Positions 5,147 to 14,969 of a stretch of DNA of 64,000 bases are shown here, one piece after another. The notes under the pieces were generated by a model. The model was not told the DNA's origin and searched no databases. It worked only from the letters and a program-made list of their open reading frames with translations. The translations under genes and the position numbers were made by a program. The DNA comes from CAZPXZ01 sp965221505 (GTDB taxonomy: Bacteria > Pseudomonadota > Alphaproteobacteria > Rhodobacterales > CAZPXZ01), in the NCBI GenBank assembly GCA_965221505.1, contig CBDCSI010000001.1:558001-622000 (forward strand), read 5' to 3'. How positions within the stretch are numbered: the stretch's first letter is position 1; every line of letters begins with the position of its first letter.

Positions 5147-7485
5147 ATGATTCCGATACCGCAGACGCTTCCGCTGTCGCCGCCGCACACGGTTCCGATC
5201 GGCGACACCGGCCTCAGCTTCTCCGACGAAGGGGATCAGAGGGTGTATTTTTCCAACCTTCAGGTGATCGACTTTCATGACGTTTCCGATCACGCGTCGG
5301 AGCGCCTTCGGATGGCGAAGTTCGCCTACCGCGGGGTCAAGCTGTGCGACGTTGCGGAAGCCTTTGGAGTGCATTCTTCGACGGTTCTGCGTGCGCGGAG
5401 GCGGTTTGAGGAAGTTGGCGTCGCGGGCTGGTACGAACCGCAGCGTGCCCGGTGTCGCACGGTGTTCGACGCCAAGCGCGTTTCGGAAGCGGAGCGGCTC
5501 CTTGCGTCGGGCTTGAGCGGGAACGCGGCGGCGCGTCGGATGGGTATCGATCGCGCGACGTTTCACGACAACCTTCGAGCCGGCGTGATTCGGGCTCCGC
5601 AGGAGGCGCGTGCGTCGGCTCGGTCGCGGAGCGTGTCCTCGGAGGCTTCGACCGGTTTTTCGGAGGCGTCGTCGTCGGAGCCCTCGGACTTGAGTGCGCG
5701 GGACGCGCGGGACCGTACGACGCCGATGGGTCGAGCGACGCATGACACGTCGACGCGGGTGTTGGCGGCGACGGGGAGGCTGCCGGAGGCTCCGGTACGC
5801 TTCGAGGCTCCTCGCCACGGGGTTCGATACGCAGGCGTCCTGGCCGGCTTGCCGATGTTGCTGCGGGAGGGCCTACTGTCGCGCGTCGGCTCGTTTCTGT
5901 CGTTGCCGAACGGGTATTACGGGTTGGCGCCGGTGCTGTTGCTTCTGGCCTTCATGGCCTTGGCGCGGGTTCGCAACCCGGAGGCGCTCCGTCACATGAG
6001 TCCCGGGGAGTGGGGCGGCGTCCTGGGGTTGGACCGGTGCCCGGAAGTGAAGACGTTGCGGCGCAAGATCAAGGCGCTGGCGGCGGATCTCGCCTCGGTT
6101 CGGGGCTGGCAGGCGTCGTTGGCGGCCGACTGGCTGGCCGAGGACCCGGAGGCTCACGCGACCTTGTACGTCGACGGACACGTCAAGGTGTACACGGGTC
6201 GCAAGGGTCGGCTGCCGAAACACTTCGTGTCGCGCCAGAAGCTCTGCCTTCCGGCCTCCACGAGCTACTGGATCCACGCGCTCGGCGGAAAGCCGTTCCT
6301 GTGTCTGAACAAGGCGCTGGACCCGACGATGACGCACGCGCTGGAGAAGGACGTGGTGCCGGCGCTGGAACGCCTGGGCGTTCTCGGAGACGACCCGCCG
6401 GACCTGACCCGCGACAGCGGGCGCGACCCGGAGCTGACGCTGGTCTTCGACCGCGAGGGCTGGAGTCCCGCCCTGTTCCGGCGTCTGGCGCGGCGCGGCA
6501 TCGCGGTGATCACCTGGCACAAGAACTTCAAGGGGGAGGACTGGCCCGAGGCACGGTTCGAGACCGTCTCGGTGCCGATCCACGGGCCGGGCGGCGTTCG
6601 CCACAGCGACGTCCGACTGGCCGAGGACGCGGTGACGCTCGACGCAGCCGGCACCGTTCGGGTCCGCCAGATCCGCCGTCTGACGGACAGCGGACGGCAG
6701 GTTCCCCTGATCACGACGCATCCCACCTTGCCGGCGGCGCAGGCGGCCGGTGCGCTGTTCTCGCGTTGGTGCCAGGAGAACTTCTTCAAATACATGCGCG
6801 AAGAGTTCGGGCTCGACGACCTGGCCGTTCGCGGCCTGACCGAACCGGACCCCGAGGAGCGCGTCGTCAATCCGCCGCACCGTCTCCTCGACCGAGCCGT
6901 CCGACGGCTGCGCCGCCGGCTCGGGACCTTGCGCAACCGGATCGCCGACCTCCGTCGGCGCGCGTCGACCGCCAAGGCAGAGAAGGCGATCCGGCGTCTG
7001 GAGGCCGAAGCGGAAGCGATGGACACCGAACGGGAGGAACTGAAGGCCGCGCGAAGCGAAACCGCACCTTACGTTCTCGCCGGGGAACTGTCGGAGGAGG
7101 AGCGGCTGCACGCGATCCCGGAAAAGGAGAAGCTCTTGCTCGACATCGTCCGCACCGTCGCCTACCGCGCCGAGACCCGCATGACGGCCGCCGTCGCGTC
7201 CGCCCAAGGAAAATGCCCCAAACCGCGCGCCGCCCTGCAGCAACTCCTGTCGGCCGACGCCGACATCTTGCCCGAACCCCACAACGGCGTGCTCCGAATC
7301 CGCATCCTCGGCAGCGCGAACGACGCCACCGACGCCGCGATACAGCCACTGCTCGACGAACTGAACGAGACCGAGACCGTATACCCCGGAAGCGGCCTGC
7401 GCCTAGTCTACGAGCAGCATCGGAACGGATGACAGACCGCCGGACGGCCTCCCGAGGCCGAAACGCAACGCAATCCAAATTAGCC
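5107..7485 (+). mobile_element. Probable single-gene insertion sequence with a 761-aa transposase
   Basis: The element brackets one large transposase gene. At the left GGCTAAT begins at 5107; at the right ATTAGCC ends at 7485. Read inward, the two ends share GGCTAAT and then scattered matches over about 25 bases (GGCTAATaTCGtTcGC against GGCTAATtTGGaTtGC), so they look like imperfect terminal inverted repeats. I could not find a convincing target-site duplication, so the boundaries are approximate. Confidence 0.42.
5147..7432 (+). CDS. Large DDE-type transposase (stand-alone)
   Basis: A 761-residue protein; the ATG at 5147 has GGAGG 6-10 bases upstream, and sequence further upstream in frame is not protein-like. 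Residues about 45-85 hold a helix-turn-helix (RLRMAKFAYRGVKLCDVAE, then VHSSTVLRARRRFEE) and 110-145 a second one. A low-complexity Ser/Ala/Arg linker follows. The catalytic core shows D343 (TLYVDGHVKVYTG), D435 (LVFDREGWSP) and a candidate Glu in WCQENFFKYMREEF (E544), and so resembles large IS1634/ISNCY-type transposases. A basic coiled-coil segment (about 575-650) follows. I cannot assign a named IS family. No partner genes are present. Confidence 0.65.
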   Translation: MIPIPQTLPLSPPHTVPIGDTGLSFSDEGDQRVYFSNLQVIDFHDVSDHASERLRMAKFAYRGVKLCDVAEAFGVHSSTVLRARRRFEEVGVAGWYEPQRARCRTVFDAKRVSEAERLLASGLSGNAAARRMGIDRATFHDNLRAGVIRAPQEARASARSRSVSSEASTGFSEASSSEPSDLSARDARDRTTPMGRATHDTSTRVLAATGRLPEAPVRFEAPRHGVRYAGVLAGLPMLLREGLLSRVGSFLSLPNGYYGLAPVLLLLAFMALARVRNPEALRHMSPGEWGGVLGLDRCPEVKTLRRKIKALAADLASVRGWQASLAADWLAEDPEAHATLYVDGHVKVYTGRKGRLPKHFVSRQKLCLPASTSYWIHALGGKPFLCLNKALDPTMTHALEKDVVPALERLGVLGDDPPDLTRDSGRDPELTLVFDREGWSPALFRRLARRGIAVITWHKNFKGEDWPEARFETVSVPIHGPGGVRHSDVRLAEDAVTLDAAGTVRVRQIRRLTDSGRQVPLITTHPTLPAAQAAGALFSRWCQENFFKYMREEFGLDDLAVRGLTEPDPEERVVNPPHRLLDRAVRRLRRRLGTLRNRIADLRRRASTAKAEKAIRRLEAEAEAMDTEREELKAARSETAPYVLAGELSEEERLHAIPEKEKLLLDIVRTVAYRAETRMTAAVASAQGKCPKPRAALQQLLSADADILPEPHNGVLRIRILGSANDATDAAIQPLLDELNETETVYPGSGLRLVYEQHRNG

Positions 7486-7776
7486 GAGGTCAGGAAGTCT
7501 GAGCCTTCGGAATCTCGCCGCGTCCCGAAACGGTAGCGGGGGGAGTCTGCCGCCTTGTCGAAATCGCGACTGGGCAAACCGTCGACCTGCGTCGGGACGC
7601 TGCCGGGCGAACCGGCCCGGATCGGCGCCGCTCATCATCCGCCGCGGCGGATGCGGACCGTCACGGTGCACGACACCGGTGGCGAGTTTTCCGGACTCTT
7701 CCGCCGATTGACTCGCCGAGACGCGTGCGCCGGAGTTATCCCGCCGCCGTCGATCCGATCCGCCCGCGCGTATCGC
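7486..7776. other. Intergenic stretch between the insertion sequence and the AraC gene
   Basis: I see no gene, RNA or clear terminator here. It separates mobile DNA on the left from the alpha-mannosidase cassette on the right. Confidence 0.3.
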
Positions 7777-8700
7777 TTACCGGGCCAGAACCGGGTTTCT
7801 CTGGTTCAGCGAGCGATATCGCCGTGGCGTCATCCCGAATTGGCGGCGAAACAGACGGTAGAAGTGGCTGAGATTGCCGATGCCGCACTGGTGGGAGACG
7901 CTCTCGACCGGGAGGTCGCTGCCGCCGAGGAGCAGCGCCGCGTGTTCCATGCGACGTTCGTTGACGTAGGCCGTCGGCGTTCGGCCCAGATGCTTCCGCG
8001 ACGCCCGGCAGACATGGGCGTGTCCGCGACCTGCCGCGAGTACGAAGCCGGCCGCGCCCCGGCGGAACACGGCCGGGTCTCGCGCCGCCCGACATGCCCG
8101 GACGAGCCAGCGGGGGACGTCGCGGTCCGCTGCGTCCGCCCTGTCCAGGATTCGCGACATCAGCGAGAGCAGGAATTCCTCGATCCGGACGAGCGAATTG
8201 CGCCCGAATTGCAGTTCCCGCGCCAAGCGGATCGCACGCTCGAATTGGGCGTCCGACAGGCGATGCGTCTCCGGGTCGGCGCCGCTTCGCCAGAAGAACC
8301 GGCCGGCGAAGTCCGAGCGATACCGCTGCCCCAGAAACTGCGCCGTATCGGCTCCGAAGATCACGTTGACGATCTCGGCCTCGGCCGTCCCGTCCGCCCG
8401 GAGCGCGTGGGCGTCCTCGGGTCTGACGAAGGCCAGGCATCCCTGTTCGAGCCGGACCGAATCCGATCGGGAGTAGTGCTCCAACACGCCCCGGGTGACC
8501 AGAAACAACTCGAAGTAGTCGTGATCGTGCAGGTACCGGGGAGGGTCCTGCGGAATGCGCTTCTGCGCGAAGTGAAAGTGTTCGCCCTCGCGGATATAGG
8601 TGCTCGCGAGAAACCGGCGGACGCTTCGCGCGCGTCCCGAGCGACCCTTCGGCTCCGCCAAGCCCGGATCGGGACCGGACGCTTCGGCCATGGTCGTCAT
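7777..8700 (-). CDS. AraC-family transcriptional regulator with cupin sensor domain
   Basis: A 307-residue regulator. The N-terminal cupin (residues about 20-130) shows the HDHDYFELFLVTRG strand that places ligand-contacting His residues, as in RhaS/MelR-type sugar regulators. The C-terminal quarter carries the AraC DNA-binding domain, with the second HTH and signature clearly visible (VESVSHQCGIGNLSHFYRLF, then GMTPRRYR). The first HTH is degenerate: the stretch before HVCRASRKHLGRT lacks the usual spacing. The ATG at 8700 was chosen (ATG at 8691 also possible) because the upstream frame is Arg/Pro-rich and not conserved. It lies downstream of the mannosidase on the same strand, so it probably senses the mannoside and controls the cassette. 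Confidence 0.8.
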   Translation of the reverse strand: MTTMAEASGPDPGLAEPKGRSGRARSVRRFLASTYIREGEHFHFAQKRIPQDPPRYLHDHDYFELFLVTRGVLEHYSRSDSVRLEQGCLAFVRPEDAHALRADGTAEAEIVNVIFGADTAQFLGQRYRSDFAGRFFWRSGADPETHRLSDAQFERAIRLARELQFGRNSLVRIEEFLLSLMSRILDRADAADRDVPRWLVRACRAARDPAVFRRGAAGFVLAAGRGHAHVCRASRKHLGRTPTAYVNERRMEHAALLLGGSDLPVESVSHQCGIGNLSHFYRLFRRQFGMTPRRYRSLNQRNPVLAR

Positions 8701-8910
8701 CCTCGTCGCGACCCCTTCGTCAAGAACCCGGCCTCCTCCGGGGCGCACGGGCGGCCGTAAGCCTGCCTCGCGGCTCCGGAGCGGGCCTGACGGACGCACG
8801 ATAGGTGACGGGCGGCGCCGGATCAACGAAGCGCGCTCGACAGGGGAGCGGTTCGGGACGGGCGTCGGAGCGGCTCCGACGCCGCCGTTTCCGCCCGACC
8901 GCGGCGTCCG

Positions 8911-11900
8911 CTACGCACCGGGATCTGCGGACGCCTCGACGCATCGCAGGCTCACGATCTCGAAGGGGCGCAGCCACAATTCGACGCAGTTCTCCTCGAC
9001 CTTCAGTTCCCGAAGGTTTCGCTCCAGGAGGTCGCAGCGCCAGACGCGGCGGATCGGCCGACCGAACCGCAGCGTGACCGGGCCGCGCCGGCGGTCGGCT
9101 TCGTAGAGCCGGAGAACGTAGCCGTGCCCGTCTTCCGACGGCTTTACGGTCTCGACGACGACGTTCGCGGCGTCCAGGACGACCAGGGGAGGCGGGTCGG
9201 GCCATGCGGCCGGCGCGGCGCTCTCGTTTCGCCGCCGCACGGGCCCGTGCAGCCCGGGCCGGAAATTCAGGTCGTACGCCTCCCGCCGGACGAGTTCCCG
9301 ATCCCCTTCCGCATGCGGCAACAGGCTGTAGGTGAAGACGTGCCGGCCCTGGTCCGCGTTCGGGTCCGGCATGGTCGAGGACTTGATCAGCGAGATGCGC
9401 ATCACGTTCTCGCGCACGTCGTAGCCGTATTTGCAGTCGTTCAGGAGCGCCACGCAGTAGCCGCCTTCGCCGAGAGCCGCCCACTTGTGCGCAGCGACCT
9501 CGAACCGCGCGAGATCCCAGCTGGTGTTGCGGTGAGTCGGGCGTTCGATCTCGCCCCACTGGATCTCGTAACGCGCGCGCGGCGACAGGATATGCAGGGG
9601 AAACGCGGCCTTGAGCAGGGTGTGGCGCTCCCGCCAGTCGACTTCCGTCGCGAAGTCCAGCCGTCGCGAGTCGCGACGAAGCCGAATCGTCTGCCGGATC
9701 GTGCTGTCGCGGAACCTCCGCTCCAGCGCCACGGCGGCGCGCAAGGGGCCGGTCTCCTCGACGCGCAACGAGCGGAGTCCTCCGATCTCCTCGCCGCGAT
9801 CCTCGAAGGACGCGTCGACGTCCCATGCGTCCCACTGGATCGGGCGATCCTCGAACGCCCAGAGCTGATTGCCGGCTTTCCCGGGGGGCAGGACATGGCG
9901 CTCGAATTCGTGGTCGTAGACGTACGCCAGCCGACCCTGCGAGTCCACCTCGACGTAGAGGAAGTCGTTATCGAGAGCGAACCCGCCCCGTACGGACTCC
10001 GTCTCGACCCACTTCGCGGGCGGCAGGGCGGCATGCGTGACGGGAGCGGAGCCGAGCGCGATCGCGGACAGCGGAGGCTGTTCCGGCAACTCCACCAGCC
10101 GTCCCCCGGTTCCCTCCTGCGTCGGCAGCACGGTTCCGTCCGCGAGATCGACGAGCGGCGCGGACTCGGCGTCGATCTCGACCAGCGCCCGGCGCGGAAC
10201 CGGAGTCGTGTTGACCGACAGCCACTCCGCTTCGTCCGGCAACGTCTTCTCCAGCTCCGCGAGGGCTTCGAGGCGGACGGAATCGGCCAGCGCCTCGATC
10301 CGCGAATAGTCCGCCCGCGCGTCCTCGAACACCTGCGGCACGGCGGTGCCGGCGAGAACGTCGTGAAACTGGTTGGCGCAGAGCGACTCCCAGGCCTCTC
10401 GCAGCGTCTCGGGCATGTCGGTGCCGCCGGCCATGACCCGGAGGGCTTCCGCGTCGTGAAGCGACTGCTCCGCCTTGCGGTTCGCGCGCTTGATCCAGCC
10501 CTGGGACGTCAGGACGCCGCGGTGTCCCTCGAGATAGAGCTCGTCGTTCCAGACCGGCAGTTCGTCCAGGCCGCCCAGGACGACTTCCTCGAAGAATTCG
10601 CGCGCCGTCGTCATGGCGAGCCTCGGGGCTCCCGGCATGGCGGCGAAGTTGCGCGCGCGTCGCAGAAGCGCCTCCGTCGGCCCGCCGCCGCCGTCGCCGT
10701 AGCCGTAGGCGATCGGCAAGTCCCGGATCCGGTCCCGTCCGGCCGCCCGTTCCCAGGTTCCGAGAACCTCGTCGGCGCCGAGGTCCGACTTGTAGACCGT
10801 CGGATGCGGCAGGTGCTCCACTTCGCGCGGCGTGGTCAGGAGCTGGGCGATCACCCGGGTTCCGTCGATCCCCTGCCAGAGGGCCGTCGAGAACGGCATC
10901 TTGTTGTATTGGTTCCAGCTCAGCTTGCCGGTGACGAAGTGCTTCAGCCCGGCTTGGCGCATCAATTGCGGCAGGCTCCAGGGAAAGCCGAAGGTGTCCG
11001 GCAGCCACAGGATTTCGTTGCCGAGGTCGCCGAACCGGTCGCGAGCGTATCGGCGTCCGAGGAGGATCTGCCGCACCAGCGCCTCGCCGCCCGGCACGTT
11101 GGCGTCCGGCTCGACCCACATGCCGTCGAGCACTTCCCACCGTCCCTCGGCGACGCGTTCCCGGATTCCCTCGAACAGGCAGGGATAGTCCTCCTCCAGA
11201 AACCGGTAGAGCTGCGGCTGCGAATGCGAGAACCGGTAGTCTGGTTCCCGTTCCATCAGACGAAGCGCGTTGGCCACGGTGCGGGCGTTCTTCTGGCGGG
11301 TCTCGGCGACCGGCCACAGATAGCCGAGGTCCATATGGGCGTGACCGACGGCGTGCAGGGTGACGTCCAGGCTCCTGCCGGCCCGATCCAGCCCGGCCCG
11401 CAGCGCCCTGACCGCCGACGGTACGCTGGCGCGAAACGCCCGATCGATCGGGTGACGGGTGTCGAGCATCCGGAATGCGGCTTCGAGGGCCTGTACGATT
11501 CCGCTTCGTTCCGGACGGCGGTCGTCCAGCAAGGTCGCCGTTTCGAGCGCCGATTCCGCCAGTTCGACGAACTCGTCGAGATCGTCGTCGAGCAGCACGA
11601 GCGCGCATTCGCCGAGAAAGAGCCGGCGCCCGTCGTCCGGCTCCGGCGGCCAGCCGAGATATCCCGTCCATCCGTGCAGGGAGATCGGGATACGCCGCCC
11701 GTCGCAGAGCGACGGGTCGATTCGGACGGTCTGGTGGTAGCGGTCGGCGGCCCCGGCGATTCGCCCGTCGACCCGCAGCAGCGCTTCCGGGTGGGAGAAG
11801 ACGTCCCCCGCCGTGCCCAGCGGCAGGCGAAGCGCGGCCGGTCCCTCCCAGCCGGACGGGGCCCGGAAGGCGGAGCGGAGCGCGAAATGCACGTCCTGTC

Positions 11901-12093
11901 CGGCCCAATAGGAGTTCCACTCCAGCTCGGGCCAGGCGGACGCGTCGCCGGTCAAATCGGGGGCTTCGCGGGCGTCCCGAAGCCGGGCGAAGCGAAACCG
12001 CTCGATCGGCGCGCGGGCACGAAACCGCCGCCGGCGGACCAGCGAGATGCGGGAGCGGATCTTGGCGAGATCGAGATCCTGCGCTGCGTTCAT
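8911..12093 (-). CDS. GH38 alpha-mannosidase
   Basis: A 1060-residue glycoside hydrolase of family 38, which removes alpha-linked mannose with retention and Zn2+. The zinc/substrate motif HAVGHAHMDLGYLW is at 247-260 (H251, H253, D255), and the nucleophile is D366 in LWLPDTFGF. The C-terminal half shows the usual GH38 beta domains (EVDWRERHTLLKAAFPL, then LLNDCKYGYDV). There is no signal peptide, so it acts in the cytoplasm on imported substrate. Its ATG overlaps the stop of the upstream ABC ATPase (ATGA), placing it as the last enzyme gene of the transporter operon. The pairing suggests import and trimming of alpha-mannosides or mannosylated compounds. Confidence 0.93.
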   Translation of the reverse strand: MNAAQDLDLAKIRSRISLVRRRRFRARAPIERFRFARLRDAREAPDLTGDASAWPELEWNSYWAGQDVHFALRSAFRAPSGWEGPAALRLPLGTAGDVFSHPEALLRVDGRIAGAADRYHQTVRIDPSLCDGRRIPISLHGWTGYLGWPPEPDDGRRLFLGECALVLLDDDLDEFVELAESALETATLLDDRRPERSGIVQALEAAFRMLDTRHPIDRAFRASVPSAVRALRAGLDRAGRSLDVTLHAVGHAHMDLGYLWPVAETRQKNARTVANALRLMEREPDYRFSHSQPQLYRFLEEDYPCLFEGIRERVAEGRWEVLDGMWVEPDANVPGGEALVRQILLGRRYARDRFGDLGNEILWLPDTFGFPWSLPQLMRQAGLKHFVTGKLSWNQYNKMPFSTALWQGIDGTRVIAQLLTTPREVEHLPHPTVYKSDLGADEVLGTWERAAGRDRIRDLPIAYGYGDGGGGPTEALLRRARNFAAMPGAPRLAMTTAREFFEEVVLGGLDELPVWNDELYLEGHRGVLTSQGWIKRANRKAEQSLHDAEALRVMAGGTDMPETLREAWESLCANQFHDVLAGTAVPQVFEDARADYSRIEALADSVRLEALAELEKTLPDEAEWLSVNTTPVPRRALVEIDAESAPLVDLADGTVLPTQEGTGGRLVELPEQPPLSAIALGSAPVTHAALPPAKWVETESVRGGFALDNDFLYVEVDSQGRLAYVYDHEFERHVLPPGKAGNQLWAFEDRPIQWDAWDVDASFEDRGEEIGGLRSLRVEETGPLRAAVALERRFRDSTIRQTIRLRRDSRRLDFATEVDWRERHTLLKAAFPLHILSPRARYEIQWGEIERPTHRNTSWDLARFEVAAHKWAALGEGGYCVALLNDCKYGYDVRENVMRISLIKSSTMPDPNADQGRHVFTYSLLPHAEGDRELVRREAYDLNFRPGLHGPVRRRNESAAPAAWPDPPPLVVLDAANVVVETVKPSEDGHGYVLRLYEADRRRGPVTLRFGRPIRRVWRCDLLERNLRELKVEENCVELWLRPFEIVSLRCVEASADPGA

Positions 12094-13067
12094 GTCGCTC
12101 CCGGCTCGTAGAGGACGCACGCGGCGCGGTGGCGTCCCGGGCCGACTTCGACGAGCTGCGGCATCGCCTCCGAGCAGCGGGCGCGGGCGTGGGGACAGCG
12201 CGGGACGAATCGGCATCCCGGCACCCTCGCGTTCCGAAGCTCCTCCTCCGGCGGGAGGGTGATTTCGCCTTTCCAGCGTTGCGCCGGGTCCGGACGCGGC
12301 ACCGATTCCACCAGCAGCCGGACATAGGGGTGCATCGGGCGAGAGATCACGTCGACCGCGTCGCCCGTCTCGACCAGCGTGCCCTGGTAGAACACCAGAA
12401 TCCTGTCGCCGATCTGGTAGACCGTAGAGAGGTCGTGCGTGACGTACAGGAACGAAATGCCGCTCTCGTCCCGGAGCCGCATCATGACCTCCAGGATCGA
12501 GGCGCGGAGGGAGGCGTCGACCATGCTCACCGGCTCGTCGGCCACGATGACGCGGGGCCGGACCAGATATGCGCGGGCCAGCATGATGCGCTGGCGCTGA
12601 CCGCCCGAGAGCTGGTGCGGATACCTTCGGAGGACCTCCGAACCCGAAAGGCCGACCGCGTTCAGCCCTTCCTCGACCATGTCCCGGGCATGCGCGGCGC
12701 TCTTCGCGAGGCCGAAGTTGCGGATCACGGCGTCGAACACGTGGCCGATGCGGTAGAAGGGATTGAAGCTTCCGAAGGGATCCTGGAAAACGGCCTGCAC
12801 CTGGCGGCGGTAGTCCCGCATCTGGCGCGGCGTCGCACGGGAGAGGTCGAGGCCGTCGAACACGACGGAACCCGCGGTCGGCCGGACGAACCCGAGCAGC
12901 AGTCCCGCCAGGGTCGACTTTCCCGATCCGGACTCGCCGGCGACGGAGACGATCTGGGGCCGGTCCTTGTAGATCGTGAGGCTGAAATCCTGCAGCGCCG
13001 CGACGGCGGAGTCCCCGGTACCGTACGTCTTGGTCACGTTTCGAATCTCGAGAAGCGGCTCAGGCAT
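12090..13067 (-). CDS. Peptide/opine-type ABC transporter ATPase (DppF/OppF-like)
   Basis: A 325-residue ATPase with Walker A GESGSGKST, the Q-loop segment AVFQDPFGSFNP, signature LSGGQRQRIMLARA, Walker B VIVADEPVSM and a switch His in YVTHDL. Its C-terminal oligopeptide/dipeptide extension has the Cys cluster PGCRFVPRCPHARARC, typical of the OppF half. In place of the usual DEPVSALD it reads DEPVSMVD. The ATG at 13067 overlaps the end of the partner ATPase by 8 bases and is followed by the mannosidase with an ATGA overlap. It is the second ATPase of a five-gene import system. Confidence 0.9.
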   Translation of the reverse strand: MPEPLLEIRNVTKTYGTGDSAVAALQDFSLTIYKDRPQIVSVAGESGSGKSTLAGLLLGFVRPTAGSVVFDGLDLSRATPRQMRDYRRQVQAVFQDPFGSFNPFYRIGHVFDAVIRNFGLAKSAAHARDMVEEGLNAVGLSGSEVLRRYPHQLSGGQRQRIMLARAYLVRPRVIVADEPVSMVDASLRASILEVMMRLRDESGISFLYVTHDLSTVYQIGDRILVFYQGTLVETGDAVDVISRPMHPYVRLLVESVPRPDPAQRWKGEITLPPEEELRNARVPGCRFVPRCPHARARCSEAMPQLVEVGPGRHRAACVLYEPGAT

Positions 13068-14043
13068 CGGCTTCCTCCGGGAGCGAGTCCGCCCGGATGC
13101 AGGCCGCTTGCCGCCCGGATCCGAGGGCACGCAACTCGGGCGGCTCGGCGCGGCAGGCGTCGATCGCATGCGGGCACCGAAACCGAAACGCGCAACCCGA
13201 TTCGGGAATGCGCGTCTCGTGCCGGGCCGCCGTCGGTACGGAACGGGGCTTCCGTCCGTCGAGCGACGGCACCGCATCCATGAGCTGTCGCGAATAGGGA
13301 TGCGCGGGCGCCTCGAAGAACGCCGCCACCGGGGCGACCTCGACGATCCGTCCGGCGAACATCACCGCGATGCGGTCGGCCATCTGGGCCATGAGCGCCG
13401 CGTCGTGGCCGATCATGATCATGCTGACCCCAAGGGCGTCTCGCACCCGCGCCATGGTCTGTGCGACGACGCGTTGCACCACCACGTCCAGGGCGGAGGT
13501 CGCCTCGTCCGCGATCAGGACCTTCGGATCCAGCGCGACGGCCATCGCGATGCACGCACGCTGCTTCATGCCGCCCGACAATTCGTGCGGATACAGGTCG
13601 GCGGTCCGGGCCGGCAGACCCACCATTGCGAGGAGGTCGAGAATCCGCGCGCGCAACGACTTCCGGTCCTGCCTTCCGCGATGGGTCTCGATGACGTCGG
13701 CGATCTGGTCCCGGATTCGCATGGTCGGGTTCAGCGAGTTCATCGCCCCCTGCGGTATGAGGGCCAGCGTCTCCCAGCGCTGCCGGCGCATGTCCTCGTC
13801 GCCGAGCGAAAGAAGGTCGATGCCGTCCAGTTCCACGGTTCCGTCGACGATGCGCCCGGGCGGGGAGACGGTGCGCAGGATGCCGGAGACGGCCGTCGTC
13901 TTGCCCGATCCGCTCTCGCCGACCAGGCCGAGCGTCTCGCGCGGGTTCAGGTCGAAGCTGACGCCGTCGACGGCCGGGACGTCGCCGGACGGCGTGGCGT
14001 AGTGGATGCGGAGGTTCCGCACGGACAGGACGGGCGGAGTCAT
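13060..14043 (-). CDS. Peptide/opine-type ABC transporter ATPase (DppD/OppD-like)
   Basis: A 327-residue ATPase with Walker A GESGSGKTT, Q-loop ALIPQGAMNSLNP, signature LSGGMKQRACIAMA, Walker B VLIADEATSALD and switch His in IGHDAALM. The C-terminal extension again has the Cys motif of this subfamily (ESGCAFRFRCPHAIDAC). The ATG overlaps the upstream permease stop (ATGA), so the gene is translationally coupled. It pairs with the downstream OppF-like subunit to power uptake. Confidence 0.9.
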   Translation of the reverse strand: MTPPVLSVRNLRIHYATPSGDVPAVDGVSFDLNPRETLGLVGESGSGKTTAVSGILRTVSPPGRIVDGTVELDGIDLLSLGDEDMRRQRWETLALIPQGAMNSLNPTMRIRDQIADVIETHRGRQDRKSLRARILDLLAMVGLPARTADLYPHELSGGMKQRACIAMAVALDPKVLIADEATSALDVVVQRVVAQTMARVRDALGVSMIMIGHDAALMAQMADRIAVMFAGRIVEVAPVAAFFEAPAHPYSRQLMDAVPSLDGRKPRSVPTAARHETRIPESGCAFRFRCPHAIDACRAEPPELRALGSGRQAACIRADSLPEEADA

Positions 14044-14966
14044 GCGGTGCGGAGCCTCGGATTGGAGATTTCGTCGAGGCCGAGATTCAACAGCAGGAGT
14101 CCGACGAACATCAGCGCGAGGAGAAGGGTCGGAATTCCCCACCACCACCAGAGGTTCTGGATCAGCGCGCCGGCGTTGACCGCCTCGTAGATGGTGCGGC
14201 CGAGCGTCGGGACGCGTTGAGGCCCCAGGCCCAGCACTTCGAGCCCGACCGCGGTGACGATCGAGGTGGTCACGTTGGCGATGAACGAGCCGAACAGATA
14301 CGGCACCAGGTTCGGCATCATCTCCCGGAACATGATGTCCATGGTGGAAGCGCCGGACAGCCTCGCCATCTGGACGTAGCCGGCTTCCCGCATCGACAGC
14401 ACCTGGGCGCGAATGAGGCGGGTCGGCGACTGCCAGGCGAACAGCGCGATGAGAAGCGCCATGGTCACCAGCGAGACGTCGCCGAAGGCGGACTGGAACA
14501 CGACCAGGATCAGGAGCGGCGGAATCGTGATCATGACGTCGGCCCCGACGCGGATCACGTGGTCCACCAGCCCGCCGAGAAAACCGGACGAGAAGCCGAG
14601 AAAGATCCCGATGCTCATTCCGACGATCGAGGCGAGCACGCCCACCAGGAGCGAATTGGGCGCGCCGATCACGATCAGCGCCAGAAGGTCGCGCCCCGCG
14701 CCGTCGGTTCCGAGCGGGTAGGCCGCCACGCCGGGTTGATTGCGCAGGTTCTCGAATCCCAGCGGCGGGAGCTTCAACGGCGCGGATCCGGTGTAGACGA
14801 GGTCCGCGTCCCAGAGGAGGCGCCCGAGGAGGCCCAGGGCCACGATGGCGAGCAGAACGGCGGCGCCAGAGAGCAGCCGAGGGTTCAGCCAGGGACGGTC
14901 GAAGCGCTTCATCCTGCGCATCCGGCGGGCTGCGTCCCGGTCGGCGGCGGTCTGCGTGCTGGCCAT
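14040..14966 (-). CDS. Peptide/opine-type ABC permease (DppC/OppC-like)
   Basis: A 308-residue inner-membrane permease. A short cytoplasmic N-terminus is followed by a first membrane helix (GAAVLLAIVALGLLGRLLW), a periplasmic loop with the family motif YPLGTDGAGRDLLALIVIGA, and about five further helices. The ATPase-contacting EAA-type loop is REAGYVQMARLSGASTMDIM. It sits 3 bases after the DppB-like gene, with the stop overlapping the ATPase start. Confidence 0.9.
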   Translation of the reverse strand: MASTQTAADRDAARRMRRMKRFDRPWLNPRLLSGAAVLLAIVALGLLGRLLWDADLVYTGSAPLKLPPLGFENLRNQPGVAAYPLGTDGAGRDLLALIVIGAPNSLLVGVLASIVGMSIGIFLGFSSGFLGGLVDHVIRVGADVMITIPPLLILVVFQSAFGDVSLVTMALLIALFAWQSPTRLIRAQVLSMREAGYVQMARLSGASTMDIMFREMMPNLVPYLFGSFIANVTTSIVTAVGLEVLGLGPQRVPTLGRTIYEAVNAGALIQNLWWWWGIPTLLLALMFVGLLLLNLGLDEISNPRLRTA

Positions 14967-14969
14967 GTC

